This document shows, piece by piece, positions 50,427-58,850 of a stretch of 63,623 nt of DNA. The first letter of the stretch is position 1. Each line of letters opens with the position of its first letter. Below the pieces are notes generated by a model that was not told the origin of the DNA, made no database searches, and worked only from the letters and a program-made list of their open reading frames with translations. The stretch is from JBBSUQ01 sp964389755 (lineage in GTDB: Bacteria; Bacteroidota; Bacteroidia; Flavobacteriales_D; Crocinitomicaceae), in contig CAYMEW010000025.1 of NCBI GenBank assembly GCA_964389755.1, positions 1 through 63,623 on the forward strand, in the 5' to 3' direction. A program made the translations under genes and the position numbers.

Positions 50427-51199
50427 TGACACGAATAATCTCATATATCGCCCTGTTTTTCGTATTGCTATCCTGTCAGAAGGAAATCGATCTCAAATAC
50501 AAAGATGCCGACCCGAAACCCGTTTTCGAATGCATGGTGAACCTGGAGGATACGATCCACACCCTGCAGATCACGCGTTCCGTTTCATTGAACGGCGTGT
50601 ACCAGGTTGACGGTGTAACCGGTGCGCAGGCCACACTGAGTGACGACCTCGGCAATACGACGGTCTTTACGGGAATAGCTCCGGGACTTTACCAAAGTAG
50701 TGTATTTCACCTCGATGAAGGCAGGACATACACACTGAACATCACACTCGACGGAAAAACATACACGGCCACTTCGGTGATGCCCTACCAGGTAAACCTG
50801 GACGATTTGCAGTTCCTTCCCGGCTCATTCGGTGGTGACAGTACACGCATCATTGTCCCATTGCGGCAGGATCCTGCGGGAGTCGATAATTTCTACCGTT
50901 TTAAAGTACGAATCAATGATGAGATCGATCAGTCTATCATGTTACAGAGTGATGAACTTTCCGACGGCCTGCTTCAGCAACAACCGATCTTCGGGTCGCT
51001 CACACCTAAAATCGGCGATACGTGTACGGTAACCATGTTCTGCATCGATGAAAACGTGTACAATTACTTTTTTGCGTTGCTTCAAAATGCTCCGGGTGGT
51101 TCTGCCACACCGGCGAATCCTCCCGGTAACTTCAGCGGTGACTGTCTTGGTTATTTTTCCGCACAAAGCAGGCAGTCACTCACCGAAGTGGTTGAGTAA
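50426..51199 (+). CDS. DUF4249 lipoprotein
   Basis: The 257-residue protein has a lipoprotein signal (lipobox VLLSC, Cys17) and a DUF4249 beta-sandwich start (GVTGAQATLSDDLGNTTVF). DUF4249 proteins accompany TonB receptors, and they are presumed substrate-capturing or gating partners, comparable in position to SusD. The start codon overlaps the receptor stop (TAATG). Confidence 0.88.
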   Translation: MTRIISYIALFFVLLSCQKEIDLKYKDADPKPVFECMVNLEDTIHTLQITRSVSLNGVYQVDGVTGAQATLSDDLGNTTVFTGIAPGLYQSSVFHLDEGRTYTLNITLDGKTYTATSVMPYQVNLDDLQFLPGSFGGDSTRIIVPLRQDPAGVDNFYRFKVRINDEIDQSIMLQSDELSDGLLQQQPIFGSLTPKIGDTCTVTMFCIDENVYNYFFALLQNAPGGSATPANPPGNFSGDCLGYFSAQSRQSLTEVVE

Positions 51200-51221
51200 A
51201 AATCCATTCTCTTTCAATTAA

Positions 51222-51251
51222 AAAACGGCTATAATCGTTTATAGCCGTTTT
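51222..51251. terminator. Bidirectional terminator between convergent genes
   Basis: AAAACGGCTATAA and TTATAGCCGTTTT form a perfect 13-bp stem around TCGT, with A-runs and T-runs on both sides. It ends the DUF4249 gene and the facing T9SS gene. A second short stem AACCGG/CCGGTT lies at 51264-51281. Confidence 0.92.
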
Positions 51252-51301
51252 AGAACCGTTCTTAACCGGCGTAAACCGGTTTGAGCATTACAGGTATTTT
51301 T

Positions 51302-53845
51302 TCATTCCTGAGCTTTAACAACCAGCTTGTGCACTGAAGTTCCGCTCACTGTCCGTATCTTAACAAAATAGACTCCTGAACCGAGTTCTCCGCCGATTCG
51401 GGCACCCTTCTCATAGTGAACCTTCAGACAACGTGTTCCGTCTGCCGCAAATACTTCCACTTCCGCAGTCGTATTCAGGCCGTCAATTGAAAACCCGTTT
51501 GCCGCAGGATTCGGATAGAGTTGTATATGTTCGAAACCGAACTCGTCAACGGAGAGCCAGTCTATGGACATGCACGCCGAAGTATCCGAGCATCCGTTCT
51601 TAGTAAGCACCACCGCATAATTTCCATTTTGCGTCGGGCTAAAATGGGAAGAGGTTGCCCCCTGCACAGGTGTGAAACCATTATCACAATCAATCCACTG
51701 CCAACTGCTGGCCGTCGGATCGCTGGTGAAGGTATTATTGGTGATCGTAACGGTAACATTCAAAGGAAGCCCTACAAATAATTGCGTCTGCACGATACTG
51801 TCACAGCCATACTGGGAAACAAGCGTATCGTTGTAAGTTCCGGAAGCCGTATATACCGACGAGCCGACCTGTACACTTTCGCCTGCGCAAATTGTAAATG
51901 TTTGTGAGAATACCGGTACCGGATAAATCGTGACGTGCGAAATTACGGTGCTGTCTTCTCCTCCCGAGGCAGTGTATACGTGAATGAGTGTAGTATCGAG
52001 GTCGTAGAACTGACTTTGTATTTCCACGCTGTCACCGGGACAAACACCGAAATTTTGGGTGGTCACATTTCCAAAGAAGCCAAAAGTAAAGATTCCGGAA
52101 GCCGCCAGCGCATTGTCCGATTCAACCATTCCGCTTCCGTTCCCGCTGCACACACCCGCAGCTGTAGAAAGTACATTTTCCCAGGCCGATCCGTTCCAGT
52201 ATGCAATGGTGGTGGATGCGCAGTCGCTGATCCCTGCCTGTGTAGCATCGTCCCAGTGCAAACCAAGCTGAACGGTATTGCCGGTAGCGCTTAACTGCCA
52301 GTATTGGGAAGGGCTCACTGCAGACAGTGGCGTATTGACCGATGTGGTATTACTATAAGCAGCATCGAAAAACTCAGCGTCGTACTGCGCAGAAGCAGAC
52401 GCCGGTGCACTGATGGAACAAGGCGCAAACTGTGTTCCCTTTCCGACAGGAAAGGTAAAGGTATCATCCCCGATCTTGCGCAGCGGACCGTCCACGAAAC
52501 TCAGTGCCGAAGCATTTTGTGCGAGTGCATTGTCCGTCAACGTCAGTAATTCGGAAGTAGTTGTGGTTATGTTTCCGAGCTCGAGATCGAGCATGGTGCT
52601 CACAAAGGCATTTTGCTGGAGTTCCACCCCTAAGGCGTTCTCGATGTGCAAGTTATAGAACGATGTTTCCGAACTGCCCAGAATAGCCTGCTGTGTGTTT
52701 CCGTGAAAGTGTACTTGCTCGGTACCAGCGTTAAACTGGCCATTGTTTTGCCAGTTGTTCTTAATCCCGAGCATTTGCTGAAGACTCAATGTTGCGCCTC
52801 CCTGGATCAACACGGATGCCAGGTCACAGGAACCGGAACCGGTGAGGGTGGATGAACCGAGAAAACTCGTCATCACACCGTTATCTGCCAGTATCACACC
52901 CGGATTTGTGATGGTATTGGTCCCAAGAATAATGAGCGTGGAGGCCGCAGTCTGATGAATCGTATCCGTGGCGTGCAGCAAGGTAATGGCCGATCCGTTG
53001 TAAGTCATATTAGCGGTTCCATTCAGGTCGATGTACATGTCCACCGTACTGAGCGGCAGGTTTTCGATTGTACCTGTGATGTTAATGGTTCCTCCAAAAG
53101 CAGTGAAACGCGGTGTTCCGCTCCCCGGAGCTTCGCCAAACCAGGTCATGTTGCCATTCAGCACCAGGTTACCTGACGTAATGAAGAATTCAGGTTCGAA
53201 ATTCCCTGCTTCATTTTCAAAAGCCATTTCGCCCGTAATAGTGAGCGATCCTCCGTGCAGTTCGTACCTGCTGGAACCATTCGCATTTCCGTCTGCCATT
53301 GCGAAGGTTTGTGCAACAGTGACCGTACCGCCATTCTGGATAAAATGTCCCCCCAGGTCCATTAGCAGCCGTTCACCGGATGCAGCCATTCCACCGTTAA
53401 TGACCACGGTAGCATCTTCACCCGCGATGAAACGTTCATCGACCTGGAGGGTCCCGCTTTGCTGTACCAGAAGCGCACCGAGATCAATAATGAGTCTGCC
53501 GCCGTTACCCGGGGCTACCTGAAATGTTCCGGCGGTCATGATGATCTGTGTTCCGGCATCGGTGGCGGTAACGTCGTCCTGGGTTGTGAGATCGGCGGAA
53601 ATGGTGAGTTGCGCGCCATTCGCAAGGTTCACTTCAGCAGGTGAAAAAACGGAGTTCGCCGAAATAATCGGCTGCATGGCATTCCCCGTATAATTGGCAG
53701 GATTGATGGTTATATCCTGTCCGGAAAGCGGCCACGATGACCAGTTGGCCTGGTTGTTCCAGTCACTGTCCACGTTGCCGGTCCAGTTTTGGGCAAAAGT
53801 AACAATGCCCGTCAGGAGCATCGCAAAGCATAACGTTATTCTCAT
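51302..53845 (-). CDS. T9SS-exported adhesin-like beta-rich protein
   Basis: The 847-residue protein starts at 53845 with a signal peptide ending IVTFAQ. The first 400 residues are repetitive right-handed beta-helix-like strands (GTITLTG-type repeats, many NG and GG turns). Two PKD/Ig-like cysteine modules follow (VCPGDSVEIQS, ICAGESVQVGSSVY), and a T9SS sorting domain begins IQLYPNPAANGFS. No catalytic motif is visible. It is probably a surface adhesin or structural protein. Confidence 0.8.
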   Translation of the reverse strand: MRITLCFAMLLTGIVTFAQNWTGNVDSDWNNQANWSSWPLSGQDITINPANYTGNAMQPIISANSVFSPAEVNLANGAQLTISADLTTQDDVTATDAGTQIIMTAGTFQVAPGNGGRLIIDLGALLVQQSGTLQVDERFIAGEDATVVINGGMAASGERLLMDLGGHFIQNGGTVTVAQTFAMADGNANGSSRYELHGGSLTITGEMAFENEAGNFEPEFFITSGNLVLNGNMTWFGEAPGSGTPRFTAFGGTINITGTIENLPLSTVDMYIDLNGTANMTYNGSAITLLHATDTIHQTAASTLIILGTNTITNPGVILADNGVMTSFLGSSTLTGSGSCDLASVLIQGGATLSLQQMLGIKNNWQNNGQFNAGTEQVHFHGNTQQAILGSSETSFYNLHIENALGVELQQNAFVSTMLDLELGNITTTTSELLTLTDNALAQNASALSFVDGPLRKIGDDTFTFPVGKGTQFAPCSISAPASASAQYDAEFFDAAYSNTTSVNTPLSAVSPSQYWQLSATGNTVQLGLHWDDATQAGISDCASTTIAYWNGSAWENVLSTAAGVCSGNGSGMVESDNALAASGIFTFGFFGNVTTQNFGVCPGDSVEIQSQFYDLDTTLIHVYTASGGEDSTVISHVTIYPVPVFSQTFTICAGESVQVGSSVYTASGTYNDTLVSQYGCDSIVQTQLFVGLPLNVTVTITNNTFTSDPTASSWQWIDCDNGFTPVQGATSSHFSPTQNGNYAVVLTKNGCSDTSACMSIDWLSVDEFGFEHIQLYPNPAANGFSIDGLNTTAEVEVFAADGTRCLKVHYEKGARIGGELGSGVYFVKIRTVSGTSVHKLVVKAQE

Positions 53846-53945
53846 ACTATTTTTGTTTTTCGCAAGACGTAAAATCAGACGAATCGGATGTCCCGGCAAA
53901 CTTACATATTTCGCTGATTTGCAGAAAACAGATGCGGTGTTATTT

Positions 53946-54974
53946 TCAGGATACTTCGGAAACTTCTGTTCTTTCCCGATTTCCGTAGCGGTTTGCGAGC
54001 CAGCTGATAAAAAAGATCTGAAAGGAGTGATAAAGTATGATCGGGAGCAGAATGATGCCCGCTCCGGCTACTCCCCGAAAGAGCAGCGAATGAAATACGG
54101 AACCGTGAATCAGCGACTTTTTGGTACCGCAAAACTCCAGTGCGATGCGATCTTCCCAGGAAAAGCGAAGCCAGAACGACAGGTAGCGCATTAAAAAGAG
54201 TACGGTAAAAAAGAGGCATACTACTCCGCCGAAAATCAGGAGCATGTACGGCGCTGCGAGCCTGGAAAAAACACCTCTCCCAAAAGAAATGCAGAAACTT
54301 TTATAGATGATCATCAGGATGATCGATTTGTCAAAAGCGCCCAGGTAGGGACGAATTCGCCTGACATATTTTGCGACGAGCGGATGGAGAACGATCCCGA
54401 GTATGATCGGAAGCAGAACCTGCAGCACCAGTGAAATGAAAAGTCCGCTCAGTGAAGAATCGCCCGAACCTGTCACGAAGCGATTCATCCACAGGGGTGT
54501 CAGGACGATGCCCACAACGCCGGAAAGACTTGCATTGAAGATCGCGCCGGGAATGTTGCCGTCTGCAATCGAAACCATTACAACGGAAGAGGATACCGAT
54601 GAGGGCAGGCAGGCGAGAAAGAAAAAGCCGAGCCAGATCGTATAGCCCAGTTCGTCGCCGACAAAGGGGTAAAACAGTAACACGATTGCGGGAAACAACA
54701 GAAAGGTGTTGCTTTGCACGGCCAGGTGCAGCCTGAAGTTGAGAATTCCGCGTTTGACTTCCGCCGGCTCGAGTTTAAGGCCGTAAAAAAAGAAAATCAG
54801 CGCGATGCCGTAATCGGTAATGTGTTTTAGGACTTCAAAGCCGGTCCCCTGTTCGTCAAGCGGCCACAACCAGGCCAGCAATATCGCTCCTGCGATCGCA
54901 AGGATGAAAGACTGGGGCAATATGGCTTTGACAATACGTCGCAATGAAACGGGATCAGTTCCTGAAGATATCAC
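53946..54974 (-). CDS. Bile acid:sodium symporter-like transporter (SBF-like)
   Basis: The 342-residue membrane protein has about nine to ten helices. The SBF-like pattern ALIFFFYGLKLEPAEVKRG and the discontinuous-helix region CLPSSVSSSVVMVSIADGN match YfeH-type SBF-like transporters. The substrate is unknown. Its start overlaps the end of the upstream phosphatase-like gene by 20 bases, with no later ATG that would keep the first helix. Confidence 0.85.
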   Translation of the reverse strand: MISSGTDPVSLRRIVKAILPQSFILAIAGAILLAWLWPLDEQGTGFEVLKHITDYGIALIFFFYGLKLEPAEVKRGILNFRLHLAVQSNTFLLFPAIVLLFYPFVGDELGYTIWLGFFFLACLPSSVSSSVVMVSIADGNIPGAIFNASLSGVVGIVLTPLWMNRFVTGSGDSSLSGLFISLVLQVLLPIILGIVLHPLVAKYVRRIRPYLGAFDKSIILMIIYKSFCISFGRGVFSRLAAPYMLLIFGGVVCLFFTVLFLMRYLSFWLRFSWEDRIALEFCGTKKSLIHGSVFHSLLFRGVAGAGIILLPIILYHSFQIFFISWLANRYGNRERTEVSEVS

Positions 54975-55929
54975 TCATGAACCGGCCTTTGGAATCGGGT
55001 ACGTTGAAGTTCAGTATGTGACCGACGGTTGCACTGATATCGATCTGTTCGTATCGCTTTTTGCAGAGATAACCCTGTTTAAAGTCGGGGCCGAGCGCCA
55101 GGAGATACATGTGTCTGCATCCTTCACAGCCTCCGCCGTGGCTGACAAATCCGTTCTTTACACCATTCAGGTGCCGACCGTGGTCGTTGGTAATTATAAA
55201 ATCGGTCTTATCCTTATAGACGGGGTCGGACTGAATGAACTTCCACATCTCCCAGGCCAGGCTGTCGGTATCGCGCAATGCTTTGAGGTACCTGTCCCAG
55301 TTGTTGGCATGTGCCCAGACGTCCACGTCAAGCATGTTGATAAGCACGAGTTTCGGGTGATCTTTCGCAAGAATCTCTTTGGCTTTCACGAAGGTTTCGG
55401 AATCATAACCATAGCCCATATTGTTGCCATTGGGACCGCAATACGTATTCGGCAGGCATTTGTCTTTCCACTCGCGATCCTTCGTTTGTCCGAGTACGTT
55501 CAGTTTCCCTTTACTGGTAATGATCCAGGCCTGATCGGAAGGGAGTTGCTTCTGGCAGAGGAACTGCTGGAAGATGGACGGGTAAGCTGGCAACTGGGAA
55601 CCGTCGTTCGCCATGCGTTTGTAGCGACCGGTGCAGATCGCCGTGTGTCCCGCAATGGTGTAAGTATGCCCGTTATTCCGGAAATTATCGATAAGTGCTC
55701 CCTGCGGTGCGAGGTCATTTGCGAGGTGTGGAATGTAGCGATGCGCCGTATCCCCAAACGTTTCGGAGAAACGGGGACCGTCGATTATGAAGATCACGAC
55801 ATTCTCTGCCATTTGCAAATCCGGATTTGCTATTCGCTCCGGCTGCCTGTGTTCGGTAAAGGAGGAAAGGTAAAAGATCCCTCCTATCGGAACGAGTGCA
55901 AATAAGGCTGCGCGCAGGTATTTTCTCAT
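54955..55929 (-). CDS. Alkaline-phosphatase-superfamily hydrolase (exported)
   Basis: The 324-residue protein starts at 55929 with an N-terminal hydrophobic signal or anchor. It carries the superfamily metal sites: VIFIIDGPRFSE (Asp), NNGHTYTIAGHTAICTG with the likely nucleophile Thr, NMLDVDVWAH (Asp, His), IITNDHGRH (Asp-His). It should hydrolyse phosphate mono- or diesters or a related ester in the periplasm; which one cannot be told. It overlaps the menB stop by four bases (ATGA). Confidence 0.82.
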   Translation of the reverse strand: MRKYLRAALFALVPIGGIFYLSSFTEHRQPERIANPDLQMAENVVIFIIDGPRFSETFGDTAHRYIPHLANDLAPQGALIDNFRNNGHTYTIAGHTAICTGRYKRMANDGSQLPAYPSIFQQFLCQKQLPSDQAWIITSKGKLNVLGQTKDREWKDKCLPNTYCGPNGNNMGYGYDSETFVKAKEILAKDHPKLVLINMLDVDVWAHANNWDRYLKALRDTDSLAWEMWKFIQSDPVYKDKTDFIITNDHGRHLNGVKNGFVSHGGGCEGCRHMYLLALGPDFKQGYLCKKRYEQIDISATVGHILNFNVPDSKGRFMSDIFRN

Positions 55930-56747
55930 GGGAACTTCGGGAATTTCTGAAAGTCCGGGTCTCTTTTTTCGAGGAATGCGTTCTTTCCTTCCTGTGCTTC
56001 TTCCATGAGGTAGTACATCAGCGTGGCATCTCCAGCGAATTCCATGAGTCCGCGCTGGCCATCGAGTTCGGCATTGAGTCCGCGTTTGATCATGCGGATA
56101 GCAAGAGGACTTCGTTTCATGATGGTGCGACACCATTCGACCGTGGTATCTTCGAGATCAGCCAGTGGAACGACTTTGTTAACCATTCCCATACGCTCAG
56201 CTTCGTCAGCGGAGTACTGTTCACAGAGGAACCAGATCTCACGGGCCTTTTTCTGACCGACGTGGCGCGCGAGGTACGAAGAACCGAATCCGGCATCGAA
56301 GCTACCTACTTTCGGGCCAGTCTGACCAAAGATGGCGTTATCGGAAGCAATGGTAAGGTCACATACGACGTGCAGCACGTGTCCGCCACCGATCGCATAA
56401 CCATTCACCATGGCGATCACCGGCTTGGGAAGCGAACGGATGGCCTTGTGCAGATCGAGTACGTTGAGTCTGGGAACACCGTTTTCGGAAATGTATCCAC
56501 CCACTCCTTTTACGTTCTGGTCGCCGCCTGAGCAGAAGGCTTTCTCCCCCTCACCGGTAAATACAACCACCCCGATATCGGAGCGCTCGCGGCAAATCTC
56601 CATGGCATCGAGCATTTCCATGTTGGTCTCAGGGCGGAATGCGTTGTACACCTGCGGGCGATTAATGGTAATTTTTGCGATCCCCTCGAAGAACTCGAAG
56701 CGGATGTCCTTGTATGTTTTTATGGAAGTCCAGTTTCTTTTTGACAT
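55926..56747 (-). CDS. menB: 1,4-dihydroxy-2-naphthoyl-CoA synthase
   Basis: MenB closes the naphthoate ring in menaquinone synthesis. The 273-residue length is exactly typical when started at 56747. Crotonase motifs are present: FCSGGDQNVKG, NGYAIGGGHVLHVVCDLTIA and TGPKVGSFDAGFGSSYLAR. The rest of the men pathway is not in the window. The gene overlaps the next by four bases. Its upstream region holds the second 11-bp array. Confidence 0.96.
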   Translation of the reverse strand: MSKRNWTSIKTYKDIRFEFFEGIAKITINRPQVYNAFRPETNMEMLDAMEICRERSDIGVVVFTGEGEKAFCSGGDQNVKGVGGYISENGVPRLNVLDLHKAIRSLPKPVIAMVNGYAIGGGHVLHVVCDLTIASDNAIFGQTGPKVGSFDAGFGSSYLARHVGQKKAREIWFLCEQYSADEAERMGMVNKVVPLADLEDTTVEWCRTIMKRSPLAIRMIKRGLNAELDGQRGLMEFAGDATLMYYLMEEAQEGKNAFLEKRDPDFQKFPKFP

Positions 56748-57181
56748 TGCTGTTTTTTTTGCGAGGTAAATATACGAAAAAGGGTGTGTTCGCGAACAAT
56801 TATCCGGCGGTTTTAGCAAGCGAATGCCATGCTTTTCCGGGTGATTTATTCGCGGAAATGCCATTCTTCTGCTCCATTTCCTAGTGCTATGTGGATCATA
56901 GGATTCCAAGGGTGATAATAGCCTAATACACGTTAAATAATTAACAAATAATACACTATCATTACTTGAGGAATACTGATGCTATACTTGTGCTATACAG
57001 GTGCGATACTCGTGAACCATATGAACCATTATAAATCACTAAATATCAGACGACTACAAATAAGGGGTAACCGTTAAAAACGGCTAATAAACGGCTATCA
57101 CGGAGTTCTTAATAAAAATAGGAATTCAATAATTAAACCGATACATTGTGCATTGTTTGCCTTCGCGAGGTTTACACTTCT
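56748..57181 (-). promoter_or_regulatory. 434-base intergenic region upstream of menB
   Basis: No gene is supported. It contains the reversed 115-bp element (56895-57009), then on the far side ccgttaaaaacggctaataaacggctatc-like repeats (57071-57099, each under 20 bases apart) resembling those near 6943. The rest is AT-rich. Confidence 0.55.
56895..57009 (-). repeat. 115-bp element with 11-bp units (right copy)
   Basis: Read on the minus strand from 57009: gtatcgcacct, gtatagcacaa, gtatagcatca, gtattcctcaa, gtaatgatagt, gtattatttgt, in the same 11-base phase as the left copy, then about 50 more conserved bases. It points to menB, whose start is 148 bases further on. The left copy points to the amidase at 125 bases. 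Confidence 0.85.
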
Positions 57182-58087
57182 TCAATCCCGCCTTCCTTCC
57201 GGTTCGTACATCGTAATGCCTTTTTCGCGAAAGCCTGTGAGCATGGCGTCGAGCATCCCGGCGGCATCGGTGACGAGCGTGGTGGCCTTCCCGATCTTTA
57301 CTTCGCGCATGCAGCCCTGCTGTTTGAAATACGGAATGAGCCCGTCGCAGCGTCTTTTCTTACTTTGTTCGGGATTGTGCACCTTCGTTTTCATGGTGCG
57401 GACCTCGCCATCCGGAAAGCGCACCGGCACTTCGTAGACTGTTTCAGCATAGACCGGTGCCGGAAAATCCGCTCCTATCTCATCTTCGAGAACGTGCAGG
57501 CTCGTCCCGGCATTTGCGAGCGTTACGGCCACATAAAGGATTTTCCCCTTTTGCTCCGCCAATTTGTAATACGGGCTGTTGCGGTTGTAGGGCGTGACGT
57601 TTCCGAAATGGGTGGATGTAAACCATTCTTTGAGGGGTCCGCGGGCGGAAACGGGTTCGGTAGGATGTGCCGATCGCAGTGTATCGGTGCGATTCCTGAA
57701 GACTTCGGAGATCCGTCCGAGTGCAGAAGCGTCTTTTTGAACATCGAAGACACTCAGTTTTTGGATGTATTCTTCCTGGAAAGAAGCATTCGGTGAATTC
57801 GGCATGAGAATGTTACCCTGCTCTCCCACGGCTTCGATCAATGCATCAATGAAGGTTTCGGGACCGTTCTCCAAAAAGCCGATGCCTGACATGGCTGCGT
57901 GTACAAGTACGGAATCTCCGGGGCGTATTCCCGCTTTTTTGAGATCTGCCACGAGTTGTTGAACGGTGATCACTTGCCCTGCCTCTTTTTGTTGTTGTAG
58001 TTTTCGGTTCCGCTGAGCCTTCTTTTTACGGCGGTAGGCTTCGAGCAGAAAAGCCGGCATCATTTTCCGGACGAGGTCTCTGAGCAT
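57182..58087 (-). CDS. AAC(3)-family aminoglycoside N-acetyltransferase-like protein
   Basis: The 301-residue protein (start at 58087; an ATG at 58102 would overlap the upstream stop) has a basic N-terminal helix (about 1-40) and an AAC(3)/FrbF-like domain: VLVHAAMSGIG near 65, LMPNSPNASF, and SAHPTEPVSARG, where AAC(3) enzymes have SxHPTxxV. The family acetylates amino groups; many chromosomal members have other substrates, so aminoglycoside resistance is not assured. No mobile element lies near. It follows the TonB-like gene by one base. Confidence 0.82.
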   Translation of the reverse strand: MLRDLVRKMMPAFLLEAYRRKKKAQRNRKLQQQKEAGQVITVQQLVADLKKAGIRPGDSVLVHAAMSGIGFLENGPETFIDALIEAVGEQGNILMPNSPNASFQEEYIQKLSVFDVQKDASALGRISEVFRNRTDTLRSAHPTEPVSARGPLKEWFTSTHFGNVTPYNRNSPYYKLAEQKGKILYVAVTLANAGTSLHVLEDEIGADFPAPVYAETVYEVPVRFPDGEVRTMKTKVHNPEQSKKRRCDGLIPYFKQQGCMREVKIGKATTLVTDAAGMLDAMLTGFREKGITMYEPEGRRD

Positions 58088-58088
58088 C

Positions 58089-58850
58089 TTAATAGGAAAC
58101 AAAGGTGTAATAGATCAGTCCTTCCTGAGAACGCGGGGCGGTTCCGGCGTAATTGAAACGACTCATTTTCGCGTACTGCAGTGCTTTTTCGATCATGCAG
58201 CTGTTGGCTCCGGAGGCGGATTCGGTTTGCGCATCAACGACATTTCCACTTTGATCGACGCGGATTCGGATCACGACCGTTCCGGAAGATCCCTGCGGAC
58301 AGGTGTAACCCGGGTTGCGAACGTACCAGTTGTTATTGTTGTAAGCCGTACGGTTGTCCAGTTCGAAGCGCACCATCGTGTTCCCTTTCGGGGCATTCTC
58401 TCCCCCCTGCTTCGGTTGTCCTTCGGTCTTCGGTTTATTTTTCTGCTGTTCGCGTTCTTTCCGCAGCCGGTCAATCTCCTGTTGGATCTGCGCTCTTTTT
58501 TGCGCTCCCCCGGCTTCGGTCCGGTATTGTTCTTCCAGTTCTTTCACGCGTTCTTCCGCACTTTGGGCAGACGAAGGGTTGGAAGACCAGTTGTCGTCAC
58601 TTTGTTTGCGGGTATCGTTCATGTCGCGCACGGCGTTTTTAACATCTCCGGCATTCTGCACTTCGATGTTTTCCGCTTTGATCTCAATCTCTTTAGGAAG
58701 TTCGAGGCGCGGTTCTTCGAAAAAAGGCTCAATCGGGTAATATTCGGTGTAGGAATCGATGACGAGGTAGCAATAAATAGCGGCATAGGTCGCGAATACG
58801 GCGATCAGTCCGAACTTATACTTTTCGATCCATTCAAAGAATTTATTCAT
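58089..58850 (-). CDS. TonB-like energy transducer / periplasmic linker protein
   Basis: The 253-residue protein has one N-terminal membrane helix (about 12-32), a long coiled-coil region (about 90-140; ERVKELEEQYRTEAGG, QQEIDRLRKEREQQK), and a C-terminal TonB-like domain (about 175-253; SSGTVVIRIRVDQSGNVVDA). It may span the periplasm. It overlaps the WG-repeat gene by 8 bases and abuts the AAC(3)-like gene. No ExbB/ExbD is nearby. Confidence 0.78.
   Translation of the reverse strand: MNKFFEWIEKYKFGLIAVFATYAAIYCYLVIDSYTEYYPIEPFFEEPRLELPKEIEIKAENIEVQNAGDVKNAVRDMNDTRKQSDDNWSSNPSSAQSAEERVKELEEQYRTEAGGAQKRAQIQQEIDRLRKEREQQKNKPKTEGQPKQGGENAPKGNTMVRFELDNRTAYNNNNWYVRNPGYTCPQGSSGTVVIRIRVDQSGNVVDAQTESASGANSCMIEKALQYAKMSRFNYAGTAPRSQEGLIYYTFVSY

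Noticed and set aside
54820..55905. 361-codon plus-strand frame across the transporter and phosphatase-like genes
   Set aside because: It overlaps two minus-strand genes with clear motifs, has an implausible composition and no promoter.
55930..56136. 69-codon upstream extension of the phosphatase-like gene
   Set aside because: It overlaps the 3' end of menB and is not signal-peptide-like; the ATG at 55929 gives the export signal.
56748..56909. 54-codon upstream extension of menB
   Set aside because: MenB of 273 residues starts at 56747; the extension runs through AT-rich promoter sequence.
7031..57009. A 50-kb transposon with the 115-bp elements as terminal inverted repeats
   Set aside because: The interval holds essential housekeeping genes (folD, holA) and no transposase or integrase, so a mobile element is unlikely.
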